Assembly: GCA_025175895.1 (NCBI GenBank)
Contig: CM045998.1
Location: forward strand, 13,005,153 to 13,069,152
DNA length: 64,000 nt
Reading direction: 5' to 3'
From: Wurfbainia villosa
Taxonomy: Eukaryota; Streptophyta; Magnoliopsida; Zingiberales; Zingiberaceae
Part shown: one piece after another, positions 11,555 to 22,530 of the stretch
Layout of the letters: each line of letters opens with the position of its first letter
Numbering within the stretch: the first letter of the stretch is position 1
Notes under the pieces: generated by a model
What the model was told of the DNA's origin: nothing
Databases searched by the model: none
What the model saw: the letters and a program-made list of their open reading frames with translations, nothing else
Made by a program: the position numbers and the translations under genes

Positions 11555-13060
11555 CTAATGCCAGATCGCTACGGTATCGATACCATAAGCTCTAACATGA
11601 CCCTCGAGCTTACTTTGAGGTAATGCTTTAGTCAAAGGATCCGCTAAGTTCCTTTCGAGGTGGGAATTTTCTCGATTTGTATTTCGTTCCCTACTTATGA
11701 TCTCTCGATAAGATGATAGCGGCGAAGCACGTGTTTGGATCATTGATGAGACCACATCAAGTTCATAGATGAACTTCTTGATCAAACCGCTTCCTTCTTT
11801 GCTTCCCAAGGCTGCGATGTATTACGCCTTAGTGGCGAGAATCCGCTATAGTGTCAAGCTTGGAACCTTTCCAACTTATTGCGCCTCCATTCTAGGTGAA
11901 TACATACCCGGACAAAGACATGGAATCATCCTTGTATGCATGCGGATAACATCCGTATACCCATGTATCACCATGTACCCTTCTCCGTATATTAGGAACA
12001 CATCCTTAGTTCTTCTTAAGTACTTAAGGATCGTCTTATGACCACCAATGATCCATTCCTGGATCGGACTAGTATCTGCTCGTGACACTCAGAGCATACG
12101 ATACATCGGGCCTCGTACATAACATAGCATACATGATAGATCCTATTGCGGATGCATAGGGAATCTTACTCATGCACGTCTTACGTGCGGACACATAGAC
12201 TTGAAAGGTGTATCCATGCACGATGGGTAAGAAACCTTTCTTGGATTGACATGCTAAACCTCTTTGCTTTTCGGTCTATATATGTAGGCTGCGAAAGACC
12301 AAGCAACCGTTTGATCTATCTCTATAGATCTTAATCCCAGGATGTAGGTTGCTTCTCCCAGTCTTTCATGGAGAATGTCTTGGATAACCAAACCTTCAGC
12401 CATTGTAAGATTGAAACATCGTTTCCTATAAGTAATATGTCATCGACATACAATACTAGGAATCTGTTGCCTCCCACTAACCTTCTTGTACACACAAGGT
12501 TAAATGCGGATTTTGTGAGAAATCAAACTTTTTGATTGTCTCATCAAAGCGGATATTCGACTCTGGATGCTTGCTTGATCCATAAATGGACCGTCGATTT
12601 GCATACCTTGGTTTTATCAGCCGATGTGAAACCCTCGGTATGTATCATATACACGTCCTCGGCGAGTTTCCATTAAAGAAAAGTTGTTTTCATCCATCGC
12701 CATATCTCATAATCATAATGAGCCGCTATGGCCAGGAGCATTCGAATGGATTTAAGCATAGCTACAGGCGAATAGGTTTCGTCATAATCAACACCTTGTT
12801 TTTGACGATATCCTTTCGCCACTAATCTAGCTTTATAGGTAATCACATTACCATCCATGTCGATTTTCTTCTTGAAAACCCGCTTGCACCCTATAGGCTT
12901 TATGCCTTCAGGTGGGTCAACCAAGTTCCAAACTTGGTTTTCATACATGGAATCCATTTCCGACTTCATGGCACCAAGCCACTTATCCCTTTCTGAACTT
13001 GTCAGCACTTTTTCATAACTGGTAGGCTCCTCATCTTCAATGAGTAACACGTCGTTCGAT
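11555..13060 (-). pseudogene. Copia reverse transcriptase and RNase H remains, element J
   Basis: The minus strand from 13050 reads the start of the copia RT domain: NQVWNLVDPPEGIKPIGCK, VFKKKIDMDGNVITYKARL and VAKGYRQKQGVDYDETYSP. The frame is lost after IWRWMKTTFL. Later pieces give ILKYLRRTKDVFLIYG (connection) and, at 11555-11809, the RNase H end LADPLTKALPQSKLEGHV. Several frameshifts separate them, so no full-length enzyme can be made. Confidence 0.85.
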
Positions 13061-13599
13061 TCACTTACGAGAAATCCATATCTCTCAGGAATATTGCGTG
13101 TTCTACCAGATCTACGAAGATGTGGTGTTACAATAGGTCCAGCCGATTGCTCATCACTATGAGTTGTCGGTGTTGTGCTTCACCGGTATCTCATCGATGT
13201 CTATTTGAGTCTCTCGAGCCTCCTCAAGCTCGGCGACACTCCCCTTGTTTTCTTACAAGAGAAACTCTTTCTCTAGAAACCGGCATGCCTTGAAACAAAC
13301 ACCTTTTGTTCCACGGGATGATAGAATTGGTAACCCCTTGTTTCCTTAGGGTATCAATAAATAGACATTTATCGGACTTAGCATCCAATTTATGCGTCTG
13401 ATCCGCTTCACATAAGCGAGACAACCCCATATCTTCAAGTAAGATACATGAGGTTTCTTACCATTCCATATCTCATATGGAGTAGTTGAGACTACCTTGG
13501 TAGGCATTACATTTAACAAAGTAATGTGAAGTGCATAACCCCAAAGGACTTGGGAAGAGTCGCATGATTCATCATTGACTGACCATGTCCAACAAGGTC

Positions 13600-15190
13600 G
13601 ATTCGCCTCTCGGATACACCATTATCTTTGTGGTGTATAGGGCGGAGTCCATTGAGACAATATACCATTGTCTCTTAGATAATCAAGAAACTCTTGACTT
13701 AAGTATTCACCACCTCGATCCGATCGAAGTATTTTAATACTCTTATCATGTTGTTTCTCTACTTCATTTCTGAATTCTTTGAACCTTTCAAAGGCTTCAG
13801 ACTTGTGTTTCATCAAGAACACATACCCAAACCGTGAGTGATCATCGGTGAAGGTAATGAAGTAGTCATAGCCTCCTAATGCTTGAGTTGACATAGGTCC
13901 ACATACATCAGTATGTACTAGACCTAGTAACTCTCCCACTCGTTCACCTTTTCCTGTAAAAGGTAACTTAGTCATCTTGCCTTTTAAGCATGATTCACAT
14001 GTATCGTATGAATCCAATTCAAACGATTCTATAATTCCACATCGGTGTAATTCGGACATGCATTTCTTGCTTATATGGCCAAGACGACAATGCCACATAT
14101 AGGAGTCTATTTGATTATCCATTCGAGCATGCGTGTTGCTCGCTTCGATATTGAAAATGTCACTGGATACGTCCAACGTATAAACACCATTGCTTAAAGT
14201 TCCAGTCCCATAAAGAACTCCATTCAAAGTTATGTAACAACAATTGTTACTAAATGTCAAATGGAAACCATTTCTATTTAAATAAGAAATAGAAATGATG
14301 TTCTTTATCAACGAAGGAATATAAAAGCAATTGTCCAGTTCTAAGACAAGTCCTGCAGGGAGTTTCAACAAATACGTTCCGATGGCGAGTGCAGCAACCT
14401 TTGCTCCATTCCCAACACGCAAATTTGACTCTCCCTTGACGAGTCTTCTTCTATTCCTTAGCTCATGTATGTCATTACATATATGTGAGCCACACCCAGT
14501 ATCCAATACCCAAGTGTTTGAGGAAATAGAATGACAATCAATAACGAAGATATCTGAAGAAGATGGGGCATCCGATGCCTTATTCTTCTTCACGGACTCA
14601 AGATAAATCTTGCACTTTCTTCGCAAATGGCTCTCCTTGCCATAATGATGGCAAGTTTCCTTTTGTGCTAGTTCTACCTTCTTATCCCTTCTCTTCTTTC
14701 CCTTCTGCTGTTCCTTTGACTTCCTCTTAGAACCTTTCTTCGAGGAATCAACTAACAGCACTGTCCCCTGCTCATGCTTCTCAGAAGACTCCACAGTCTT
14801 CAGCATATTGAGCAGTACCACAGATGAACCTCCTAGCATCTCAGAGGTGAAGAGGAGCTTTGAGACTTCGAACCTTTCGAATCTCACTTGCTCATCAACC
14901 AACTCACAAAGATGAAGGACTACGATATGAGCATCCATATGCTCATGCTGCTTTCGTAGCTTGGGTTCCATCGTGGCTAGCATGATGCAACTCATTTGTT
15001 CAGAATCACTTACATATTTCTGATAGGCCAACAATTGGTCCAGAGTTGCATTGTCACTAGGATGGGCGGGAAGAGGCGCTTCGAGGACATACACAAGCTT
15101 TTCCACCTTGAGAACAATTCTCAAGTTTCTAAGCTAGTCCAAGAAGTTCGGCCCAGTCAATTTATTTGAATCCAAAATGGAACATAAATT
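13600..15190 (-). pseudogene. Copia gag, protease and integrase, element J
   Basis: One 500-codon minus frame (15124-13622) holds the end of gag, a zinc knuckle in which one position is changed (CHHYGKESHLRRKC, Tyr for the second Cys), the protease motif WVLDTGCGSHICN, the GAG pre-integrase motif (WHCRLGHISKKCMSELHRC) and the integrase core with HTDVCGP and LRSDRGGEYLS. It stops at TPPYTPQR, where a frameshift disrupts the PQHNGVSER segment holding the third catalytic residue. Upstream, LDSNKLTGPNFLD is followed by TAG in place of Trp. Confidence 0.88.
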
Positions 15191-16489
15191 CAAACACATC
15201 ATGATCAATATATTAACTTAGAAATACAAAACGAGCATATATGAGAAAGATGATTTTAAAATGCATCAATATACATTTATAAATCCCATTCATTTTTTGA
15301 ATTTCAAAAACCCCAAAATCACTTCGGGAGATCGTAGGTCCATCTCCGAATGGGCTGATATCCATCATAGTTATGAACAACCTTGGAGAGAGTCCAACAA
15401 GCCATTCATAACTACGACGGTAGGTATCAACTATACCGATTGCATATCACGTATATGCAACTATCACAATGTGCTATCAACTAATTGAATGTTCACACAT
15501 ACATCGGGTTGTTAACACATTAACAAGTATGCATCATATGCATAGCACCCAACTTCACCTCCCTTTCCATCGACCTTGGAGAGAGTCCAACAAGCCGATG
15601 CTCCAGGTTAAAGCCAACCCATTAATCGGGACATAGTTTTAATATGGTTAGAGTGCATTCAACCAATTAGCCCAGCTTGGAGAGAGTCCAACAACCAAAG
15701 CTAACGATTGACCTCTGACTCTTACCATATTAGTATTAAACTATTCCATGGTTTGAACATATTCGGTTAGTAGGGCTTGGAGAGAGTCCAACAACCCAAA
15801 CAAGAAAGCAGAACTCTGGTTCTAACCATATTAATGGAAGGTGTAGGCTTTAATATTGATTAAGGGTTTTATGTCTCATCCTCTTTGCATGCAAATAACT
15901 ATTATCTACATGGCATGGCATACATGGCATACATCTACATGTCACGACACGCATGGCATAATGTTATGCATCTAATGCAATTACATGGCATACAATTATG
16001 TCATGTATATAATTTTCTTATATGTCATAACTATTTATGGAAATAAAATATGTTTAAGATTTGATTCTCCAAATCAAATCATAATTAAATTAGGAAACAA
16101 ATTTCCAAATCTAATCACATATTTTATTCATGGAATTATTTGATTAAGGAAAATCTATTTAGGAAACCAATTTCCTAAATCATTAAAACTACTTATGGAA
16201 ATTAAATATTTTAAGATTTGATTTCCCAAATCAAATCATGATTAAATTAGGAAACAAATTTCCAGAATCTAATCAAATATTTTATTTATGGAAAATATCA
16301 ATTTCCATAAATACTTCCAACTTTCCAAAAGTGGAAGATTTCCATAAATACTTCTAGACTTTCCAAAATTGAAAATTTTCCATAAATACTTCTAAATTTC
16401 CAAAATTAGAAAATTTCTAGAAATACATTATGACTATCGCAAAACCATTTTACGATTATGTCGAAACACAACCTGGGCTCTGATACCAC
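15191..16489 (-). other. 5' leader of element J with primer site and repeated 19-mer
   Basis: This non-coding stretch lies between the 5' LTR and gag. The primer site for initiator Met tRNA (TGGTATCAGAGC on the minus strand) lies next to the LTR. The word CTTGGAGAGAGTCCAACAA occurs four times, at about 15382, 15576, 15676 and 15777. The LTR-proximal half (16000-16440) is very AT-rich with repeated AATTTCC/GGAAATT words. No ORF is supported. Confidence 0.75.
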
Positions 16490-18639
16490 TGTTGGGTTTC
16501 CGGCACCGCGGCGTGTGTGTGTTCGATCATGTTTCGTAAACATGAGCACAATGGAAAAATAATAAATCTATATTTATTACACACACACAACACACGCATG
16601 CTATTACAACAAGTGTAGACATAACCGTAAATTAAAATTTGCAATAAAGGAAATTTATCTCGTTATACCTTTTGTATGGCGTGTAGCGGAACGCCATCAG
16701 CGGAGCGATCCTCGTAAGAATCGTCTCTATCCGTATCCGCGCCGAGCTCCTCGGGATGACCGCTTCAAGTCACGAGCCGTCTTAAATGCGGGTTACTAGC
16801 CTCGTGTTGAAGGCGGCGTGATCGAGAGATGATCACGATCCGAATCAAATTCGGATCCTAAAGCGAGTTCTCAGCTTCGCTTCTCCGGAGAGGTATTAAA
16901 TCGCGTTTGGCCAGATCGCCGTCCTCCACCTCAGAGGATTACGGAGATCAAATCCCGGTAAGTTAGCCGCTGTCGGGCACTAACCGTCGTCAAGCGGCGC
17001 TCCGACAACAAAGAAACAAGCTGTCCAGAAAAACTGGACAGCTTTTGGTGGAGGAATAGAGGCCGGCCAAAGGAGATGTGGAGCTCACCTTATCACCGAA
17101 CCCACAAGAGATCACCGAGGGTCGCGAGCATCGCGCTGAAGCTTGGATGCCAGGCAAGGAGGTGGCAGCAGCTCCATGAAGTTGGCGGCAACACCATGTT
17201 GGGCGGCAACAACAAAAGGAGGCTAGGGTTGGGCGGCCAAAACTTCATTAGCTTTAGGGTTAGGGTTTAAGCCCTATTTTATAGAGAACTAATTCTCTTA
17301 ATGGTTAATGGATCATATCCATAAAGCCCGTTAACCCGCTCCATTAAGATAAGTTAAAATAAACCAAACCATGATGGTTTATTTTAAGTTAAAACGAACC
17401 GAACCAACTTTTGGTTCATTCGTTTAAAATAAACCAAACCCTTTGGTTTATTCTCATCCATTGGATTAGAACCAAACCATTTTGGTCCATCCATTATGTC
17501 TTCATAAGACACGGCCCATCCACGCTTTCATTGCGACTGAAACAATTTCATGCTCGCTTTATGTTTGGTCCAACCAAACATAGTTTCTCTCGGTCTGAGA
17601 ATCCCATTCTCAAGCTCGTTTTAAATCCTTTGGATTACACTTGTTGTGCGTGTGACCAAATAGGTTCTCGGTTTATGTTGGCCGTCTATAATTAACCATT
17701 AATTATAGAACGATCATGAGTGGCACCTAGTAGTACATCATGATCCCCAATTAACCGAAAAGATCAACGGTTGATCCAGAACTATTTCTGAAACCCTTCA
17801 GCAGCTCGAATGAATCGTGCCCCATTCCCTTCACTCATCTTATACCCACTTGGTTCAGGACATGGTCTATAGTGTCAGTCCCCACTAGGCTGACTACGTC
17901 GGATTCTAGTTACTCCACATGTATCGAAGAGTACCTTACTCTAAACATGTATTGCTTTGGCCAAAGACTTTAGTAACAATCCGACGAGAGGCCATGGGTA
18001 TACATCTCCTCGCAAGGAGTGGTGAATCCTTTATAGGCTATTCAAACACCTTCGATCACTTCGACTTATACCCAATCATCCCGGGTCCACATCTTCTTAG
18101 AGATGTTTGCTTAAGATGTCAAAGCATAAGTCTCCATGATCAAGATGACTTGAATACCGCAAGTCAAAGGAACATCGCACTTAAGCTACAGTAAGAACTT
18201 CATTGACATATCTATATATGCAGAGAACCATATGAAGTCTTACGGCTGGTCACTCCAATGAACTAGTTACCATAACTAGCATCCACGATCAACTCCGGAC
18301 ATCACTATGTCTCCAGCCAGTGAGAATCAGCTGCTTGGATACACCAAGGAGTATACCTCGTGCTAGTCTCGACAGAATTGATGGTGTCCAAATCCATCAA
18401 TTCATCGACTAGGGATAATGCCGATACATCACAATTACACATGTAGAGATACTCACTAGTTGTGATCCAATCACAAATTCTCTCATGCTGTGAATCGTAT
18501 CGTGGACATTCAGTAATTGAGTTTAAGATCCAATCAAATACATTAAACATGTATACTCAAATAGTGAATCTTCATTTATCATATAAATGGTTCATACATA
18601 AGGCGATTGCCTTAGGACATCTCTCATATATTACTAACA
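16490..18639 (-). repeat. 5' LTR of element J
   Basis: This 2150-bp LTR starts TGTTGGGTTTCCGGCACC and ends ACTAACA on the + strand, directly followed by TATCA. It pairs with 9372-11541. Relative to its partner the block at about 16680-17160 has many 1-4 base losses and substitutions, while the remaining 1.5 kb is close to identical. Confidence 0.93.
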
Positions 18640-18787
18640 TATCAGAGGCTAATGGATAAAGTCTTTTGGTTGCAAATAGGCCAGAACATTGAAGTCTATG
18701 TGGACGACATTCTCATCAAGTCCACTAAAGCTGAAGACATTGTTAAAGATATGGTGGAAACATTTGGCACACTGCGTCGGTATGGAG
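18640..18787 (+). pseudogene. Continuation of element C reverse transcriptase after nested insertion
   Basis: The sequence begins with the second copy of target duplication TATCA and reads on in the frame left at 9371: QRLMDKVFWLQIGQNIEVY, then the catalytic VDD in VYVDDILIKSTKAED and VETFGTLRRYG. It ends abruptly at about 18787, where copia sequence starts. Nothing downstream matches gypsy RNase H or integrase. Confidence 0.88.
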
Positions 18788-18795
18788 TAACATTG

Positions 18796-19400
18796 TTGAC
18801 TCCTCAAAGAAAGGTTCTAAGAGAAGTCAAAATCTGTAGCCAAAGGGAATAAAAAGACAAAGAAGGAAGAATCAACTCCCAAGGGCACTTGCCACCATTG
18901 TGGCAAGGATGGACATAGGAAGAGAAACTACAAGCAGTACTTGGAGTCACTGAAGCAGAAGAGGGAATTTGATGCCCAACCTGCTTCAGATATATACATT
19001 ATTGAATGATATACTATTTCTTCAAACACTTGTGTATTAGATACCGGGTATGACACACATATATGTAATGACATATAAGGGCTAAGGAACAAAAGAAGAC
19101 TGGTTAAGGGAGAAGTGGATCTAAGGGTTGACAATGGAGCAAATGATGTTGTTGTAGCTAAAGGAACTTATATGTTGCAACTCCCTATGAGACTAGTTTA
19201 GAGTTGGATGATTGTTTTTATATTCTTGTATTAATAAAGAATATTATTTTTATTTCTTGTTTGAATAAGAAAGGTTATAATTTGACATTTAGTAATAATT
19301 ATTATTACATTACGTTAAATGTTGTTATTTATGCTACTGGAATATTAAATAATTGAATATACACGTTGGATACATCCAACAAAATATTCAATATCGAATC
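18796..19400 (+). pseudogene. Gag zinc knuckle and protease of copia D
   Basis: The text reads a Lys-rich tract, then CHHCGKDGHRKRNY (C-x2-C-x4-H-x4-C with the last Cys changed to Tyr), then a protease motif VLDTGYDTHICND. One frameshift near 18833 and several stops are present, and decay is heavy after 19190. The order gag-protease matches the copia layout and element J at 14400-14800 on the other strand. Confidence 0.75.
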
Positions 19401-19429
19401 GAATAGCAAACACGCTAAGTTAGATAATT

Positions 19430-20195
19430 AGTTAACCTCACGATTGTGGCAATATTGTCTTGGTCATATAAGCAAGATCGCATGTCCAAACTACATAAGC
19501 TTGGTTTTTTGGAGTCTTATGAATCGGATTCATTAGACACAGGCACTTCATGGTTAAAAGAAAAGATGACTAAGTTACTTTTTAAGGGAAAAGGTTAACG
19601 AGTGATCGAGGTATTAGACCTTATACATACCAATGAATATGAACTAATGTCAACTCATGTCATAGGAGGTTATAACTACTTTGTTAACTTTATCGATGAT
19701 CACTCATGATATGGGTATTTGTATTTGTTGAGATAAAAATTTGAAGTCTTTGAAAAGTTTAAAGATTTCAGAAATGAAGTAGAAAAATAACTTGGGAAAA
19801 GTATTAAAATACTTTGATCAGATCGATGTGGTGAATACTTAAGCCAAGAGTTTCAAGATTATCTGAGGGACAATGACATCTTGTCCCAAAGGATGCCACA
19901 ACATAATGGTGTGGCTGAAAGGCAAAATCAAACCTTGTTGGACATAGTTAGGTCAATGATGCATCATACAAGTCTTTCAAAGTCCTTTTGGAGTTTTGCA
20001 CTCAAGACCATTGTTTACTTATTAAACAGAGTCCCGACTAATGCAGTCTCTACTACTCCATATGAGATATGGAAAGGTAAAAAATCTCATTTATCTTATT
20101 TGAAGATATGTGATTGTCTTGATTATTTGAAGAGGACAGTATCAAACAAATATGAGTTTGTAGCCTTTGACAAGTTCGGTGAAGAGGCTGAATGA
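19430..20195 (+). pseudogene. Integrase of copia D
   Basis: The first half (LGHISK, the catalytic-core region to 19880) is read only in pieces with many stops. The second half is an open frame 19881-20195 beginning MPQHNGVAERQNQTLLDIVR, which includes the third catalytic residue (Glu of AER). It continues MMHHTSLSKSFWSFAL and VPTNAVSTTPYEIWKGKK, the usual end of the copia integrase core. Confidence 0.82.
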
Positions 20196-20259
20196 CTACA
20201 ACAATTCTTAGAAGATATTTCTAGTTGGTCGAAACCTGTGTCGACAATTTGTATACACT

Positions 20260-20519
20260 GTGATAGTTAATTGAGGAATGGACGGGCACAGAGTCATGTG
20301 TACAATGATAAGTCTAAACATGTGCATTATAGACATAATATCGTTAGACAATTACTCTCAACTAGAGGTATCACTGTTGAATATATAAAGTCAAATTATA
20401 ATTTGACATATCTAGTAATTAAAAGGTTAAGCAAAAAATTAATTATAAGCTCATCAAGAGAAATGAGATTGATCCTATGGAACAAGTTGGTGCAAATGAA
20501 ACTAAACTATGCCGACTAG
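20260..20519 (+). pseudogene. RNase H C-terminal tail of copia D
   Basis: The frame contains KHVHYRHNIVRQLLS and GITVEYIKS, which is the end of a copia RNase H (usual form HIxxRHNxxR followed by DPLTKGL). The DPLTK segment is degraded here. It lies only about 75 bp after the integrase frame, so about 2 kb of RT and RNase H has been deleted. Confidence 0.65.
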
Positions 20520-21010
20520 AGATCCCAAGTACTAAGTTCAATGGGACAATTTAACTGCATTTACAAAGTAAAATCATTGTGGGGAATTACCTTAAAGACC
20601 ATTGATGGTCATCAAGGATGAAGGTTAAGCCTGTGACTTTTAATGATCCTTATGCTTGCCAACAGAGTAATATAGATTACTCTTAATTAAGAGATCATCT
20701 ATGTGAGAGAGAAATGAGGCTGCTTCGAAGATAATTGAAAGACAATTCTTAGATCCTCTTATAAAAACAGACATGTTCATGGCCAAGAACGAGCACACTC
20801 ATGACAACTAAGTTGTATTAGGGAGAGTCTTGAAGGAGATGTGTCAAAATTTTTGTGAACGATATAATAGTTCTAAGACATCGTATCTATTAGCCAATGA
20901 ACGAACATATCCTCACAAGGAAAAGCTCAAAGGTTAAAATCTACCTATCTTATTATAGGATTCAACTGTTGAAAGCTATCACATACCCTTTTTTCATTTA
21001 TGTGGAGGAT

Positions 21011-22233
21011 TGTTGAAAATTTGAATGGAAAAAAGGTCAATGAATGAATGATTTTAGTCCTACGTAGGTAGTTGAGGGGCAAATTGGTTTATTTATATTG
21101 AATCACAACATCTATAGTTTTGGATATGTATGATTGAGAGACTCTTTCTCATATGTGCGCTTGCAAGGAGTGCAAATTTGGAGCCCTGATTGCACTGAAC
21201 CCAAGTGAATTGTGTGTAAGCGCAACCTATGCATGTCAAATGGTAGACTGGACGAGGCAAAATTATTCAAGCGGACCAACCAAATGTTTTACCAACCTGA
21301 ATTCTTTTTTCATTGTCTGCTCAATTGCATAATGAACACATTAATTTCCGAATCCATAACAATTGAAAATTATTGTTGAATTCGTAATCGATCGAGTATT
21401 AATAATGTCAGTTGTAGGCATTATGACTCGACGACTGGAGATTAAATGGCCATTATTCGGTCACTTAATGGAGCCGAGGGTCAGAGCTGTTATATCAGAA
21501 GGCTACGATCTCAGGCAGAAGGGATAGAGCAACGAGCATCCACCTTTATCTTCTTCACGAAGTTCTCTTTTCCACTCTGTGATAGTGTTCAGGTACCGCC
21601 AATTTGCCGTGATCAGCTGGTGCTTGGTTAAGATCATGGGCTGCCATTGTATCTTAGAAAATAAACATCCACCAAATCTCAGAGCACCATCGGAAAATGT
21701 AAATCTATTTTAAGGAAATTGTATGTGCATGGGTCTCGACACGTCTTTTGCAACTCGACACGGGCTTCCTGAGCATTGCACAATCGACTTGACCCTCAAC
21801 TTCGCTTCTTGAGCACTCGACGCTCCGACTCTTCTTGACAACCCCAACACTTAGTTCGACCTCCTGAGCACTCAAAACATCTTCTTGAGTACGCAACGCC
21901 TCTTCTAGTACTCAACATGCAACACTCATACTTGTGTCGCCCTCTCGGACTCAGGCGACCCGACTCGACACTCGGGCAAGTGGCATGCAACACTCAAGCT
22001 CGGGCAGTCTAACTCGGCACGCTGCAGACGAGCAATAACTCGACTCGACTCGGAACTCGGGCTGACCCATCATGGTTGGGATTCAGGCATGACCCAATTG
22101 GATTTGGGCTAAAACTCAAGAAGTACAAATCGTTAAGGCTATTTAACAGCAAGTCTAAATTTATTTCCTATATTTTAAATTCAGATTATTCTTGTAAAAA
22201 TCTGGCAACAATTGTTCCGAAGATTGTGTAACA
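21011..22233 (+). repeat. Putative 3' LTR of copia D
   Basis: A purine tract ending GTGGAGGAT is followed by TGTTGAAAATTTGAATGG at 21011, a normal LTR start. The end GATTGTGTAACA at 22233 gives a TG...CA repeat of 1223 bp. The partner LTR has been lost, so the boundaries are inferred. Ser- and Thr-rich short ORFs within it are ignored. Confidence 0.55.
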
Positions 22234-22248
22234 AATTCAAATGGTAAG

Positions 22249-22524
22249 TGACACGTTTTGAGAAAATGGCTTCGTGCCCTTTCTTTGATGATCTTTCCTT
22301 TAAATAAGGATTACTGTACAACCTATTTTAGACAAGTAAATATTTACATCAATTACACTAATTATTGCTAATCTACTTTAGGTAAGAATATACATAAATT
22401 AATTACTGCTAATCTACTTTAGGTAAGAATATACACAAATTATGGTAAATTATATTTTGATATCTCAGCCATAATTTCTGTCATAATCTTAGCAATGGAC
22501 AACCCACAACCTCTCCCATTGATA
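22249..22524 (-). repeat. 3' LTR of copia E
   Basis: This LTR is 276 bp, starting TGACACGTTTTGAG and ending CTCCCATTGATA on the + strand. It has the same length as the partner LTR with no indel. By eye 12 substitutions separate the two. Confidence 0.95.
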
Positions 22525-22530
22525 TCCCCC

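Larger units (their letters stand above)
9372..18639 (-). mobile_element. Copia retrotransposon with 2.15 kb LTRs nested in element C (element J)
   Basis: The element is bounded by LTRs TGTTGGGTTTCC...ACTAACA at 9372-11541 and 16490-18639, with target duplication TATCA at 9367-9371 and 18640-18644. A primer site on the minus strand (TGGTATCAGAGC, next to 16489) and a polypurine tract (AAGTGGGAGTC, next to 11542) fix the orientation. The domain order protease, integrase, RT, RNase H is that of Ty1/copia. It carries stops and frameshifts in gag, integrase and RT, so it is inactive. Confidence 0.95.
6074..18787 (+). mobile_element. Tat-type gypsy element C, split by a nested copia
   Basis: The plus-strand order is putative LTR, primer site, gag, protease and RT. 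RT is interrupted at 9371 and resumes at 18640 in the same reading frame. The 3' part of RT, both RNase H domains, integrase and the 3' LTR are missing. After FGTLRRYG at 18787 the sequence changes directly to copia gag. Many stops are present. The gag start and zinc knuckle match elements A and B, but the LTR sequence differs from theirs. Confidence 0.85.
18788..22233 (+). mobile_element. Truncated copia element D
   Basis: The plus-strand copia lacks its 5' LTR and the gag N-terminus, which end at the chimeric junction with element C. Gag knuckle, protease, integrase and a short RNase H tail are recognisable, and a putative 3' LTR is present. The entire RT is absent between integrase (ends about 20195) and RNase H (from about 20270). 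Sequence words match element J (CHHCGKDGH, NKRRLVKGE, CNDI), so D is an older relative of J. Confidence 0.8.

Noticed and set aside
22200..22248. Possible PRR exon next to copia E (after removal: TGGTAAGGACATTGTGGAGA)
   Set aside because: Translation of the joined flanks gives no PRR motif, and the left part is the end of a putative LTR.
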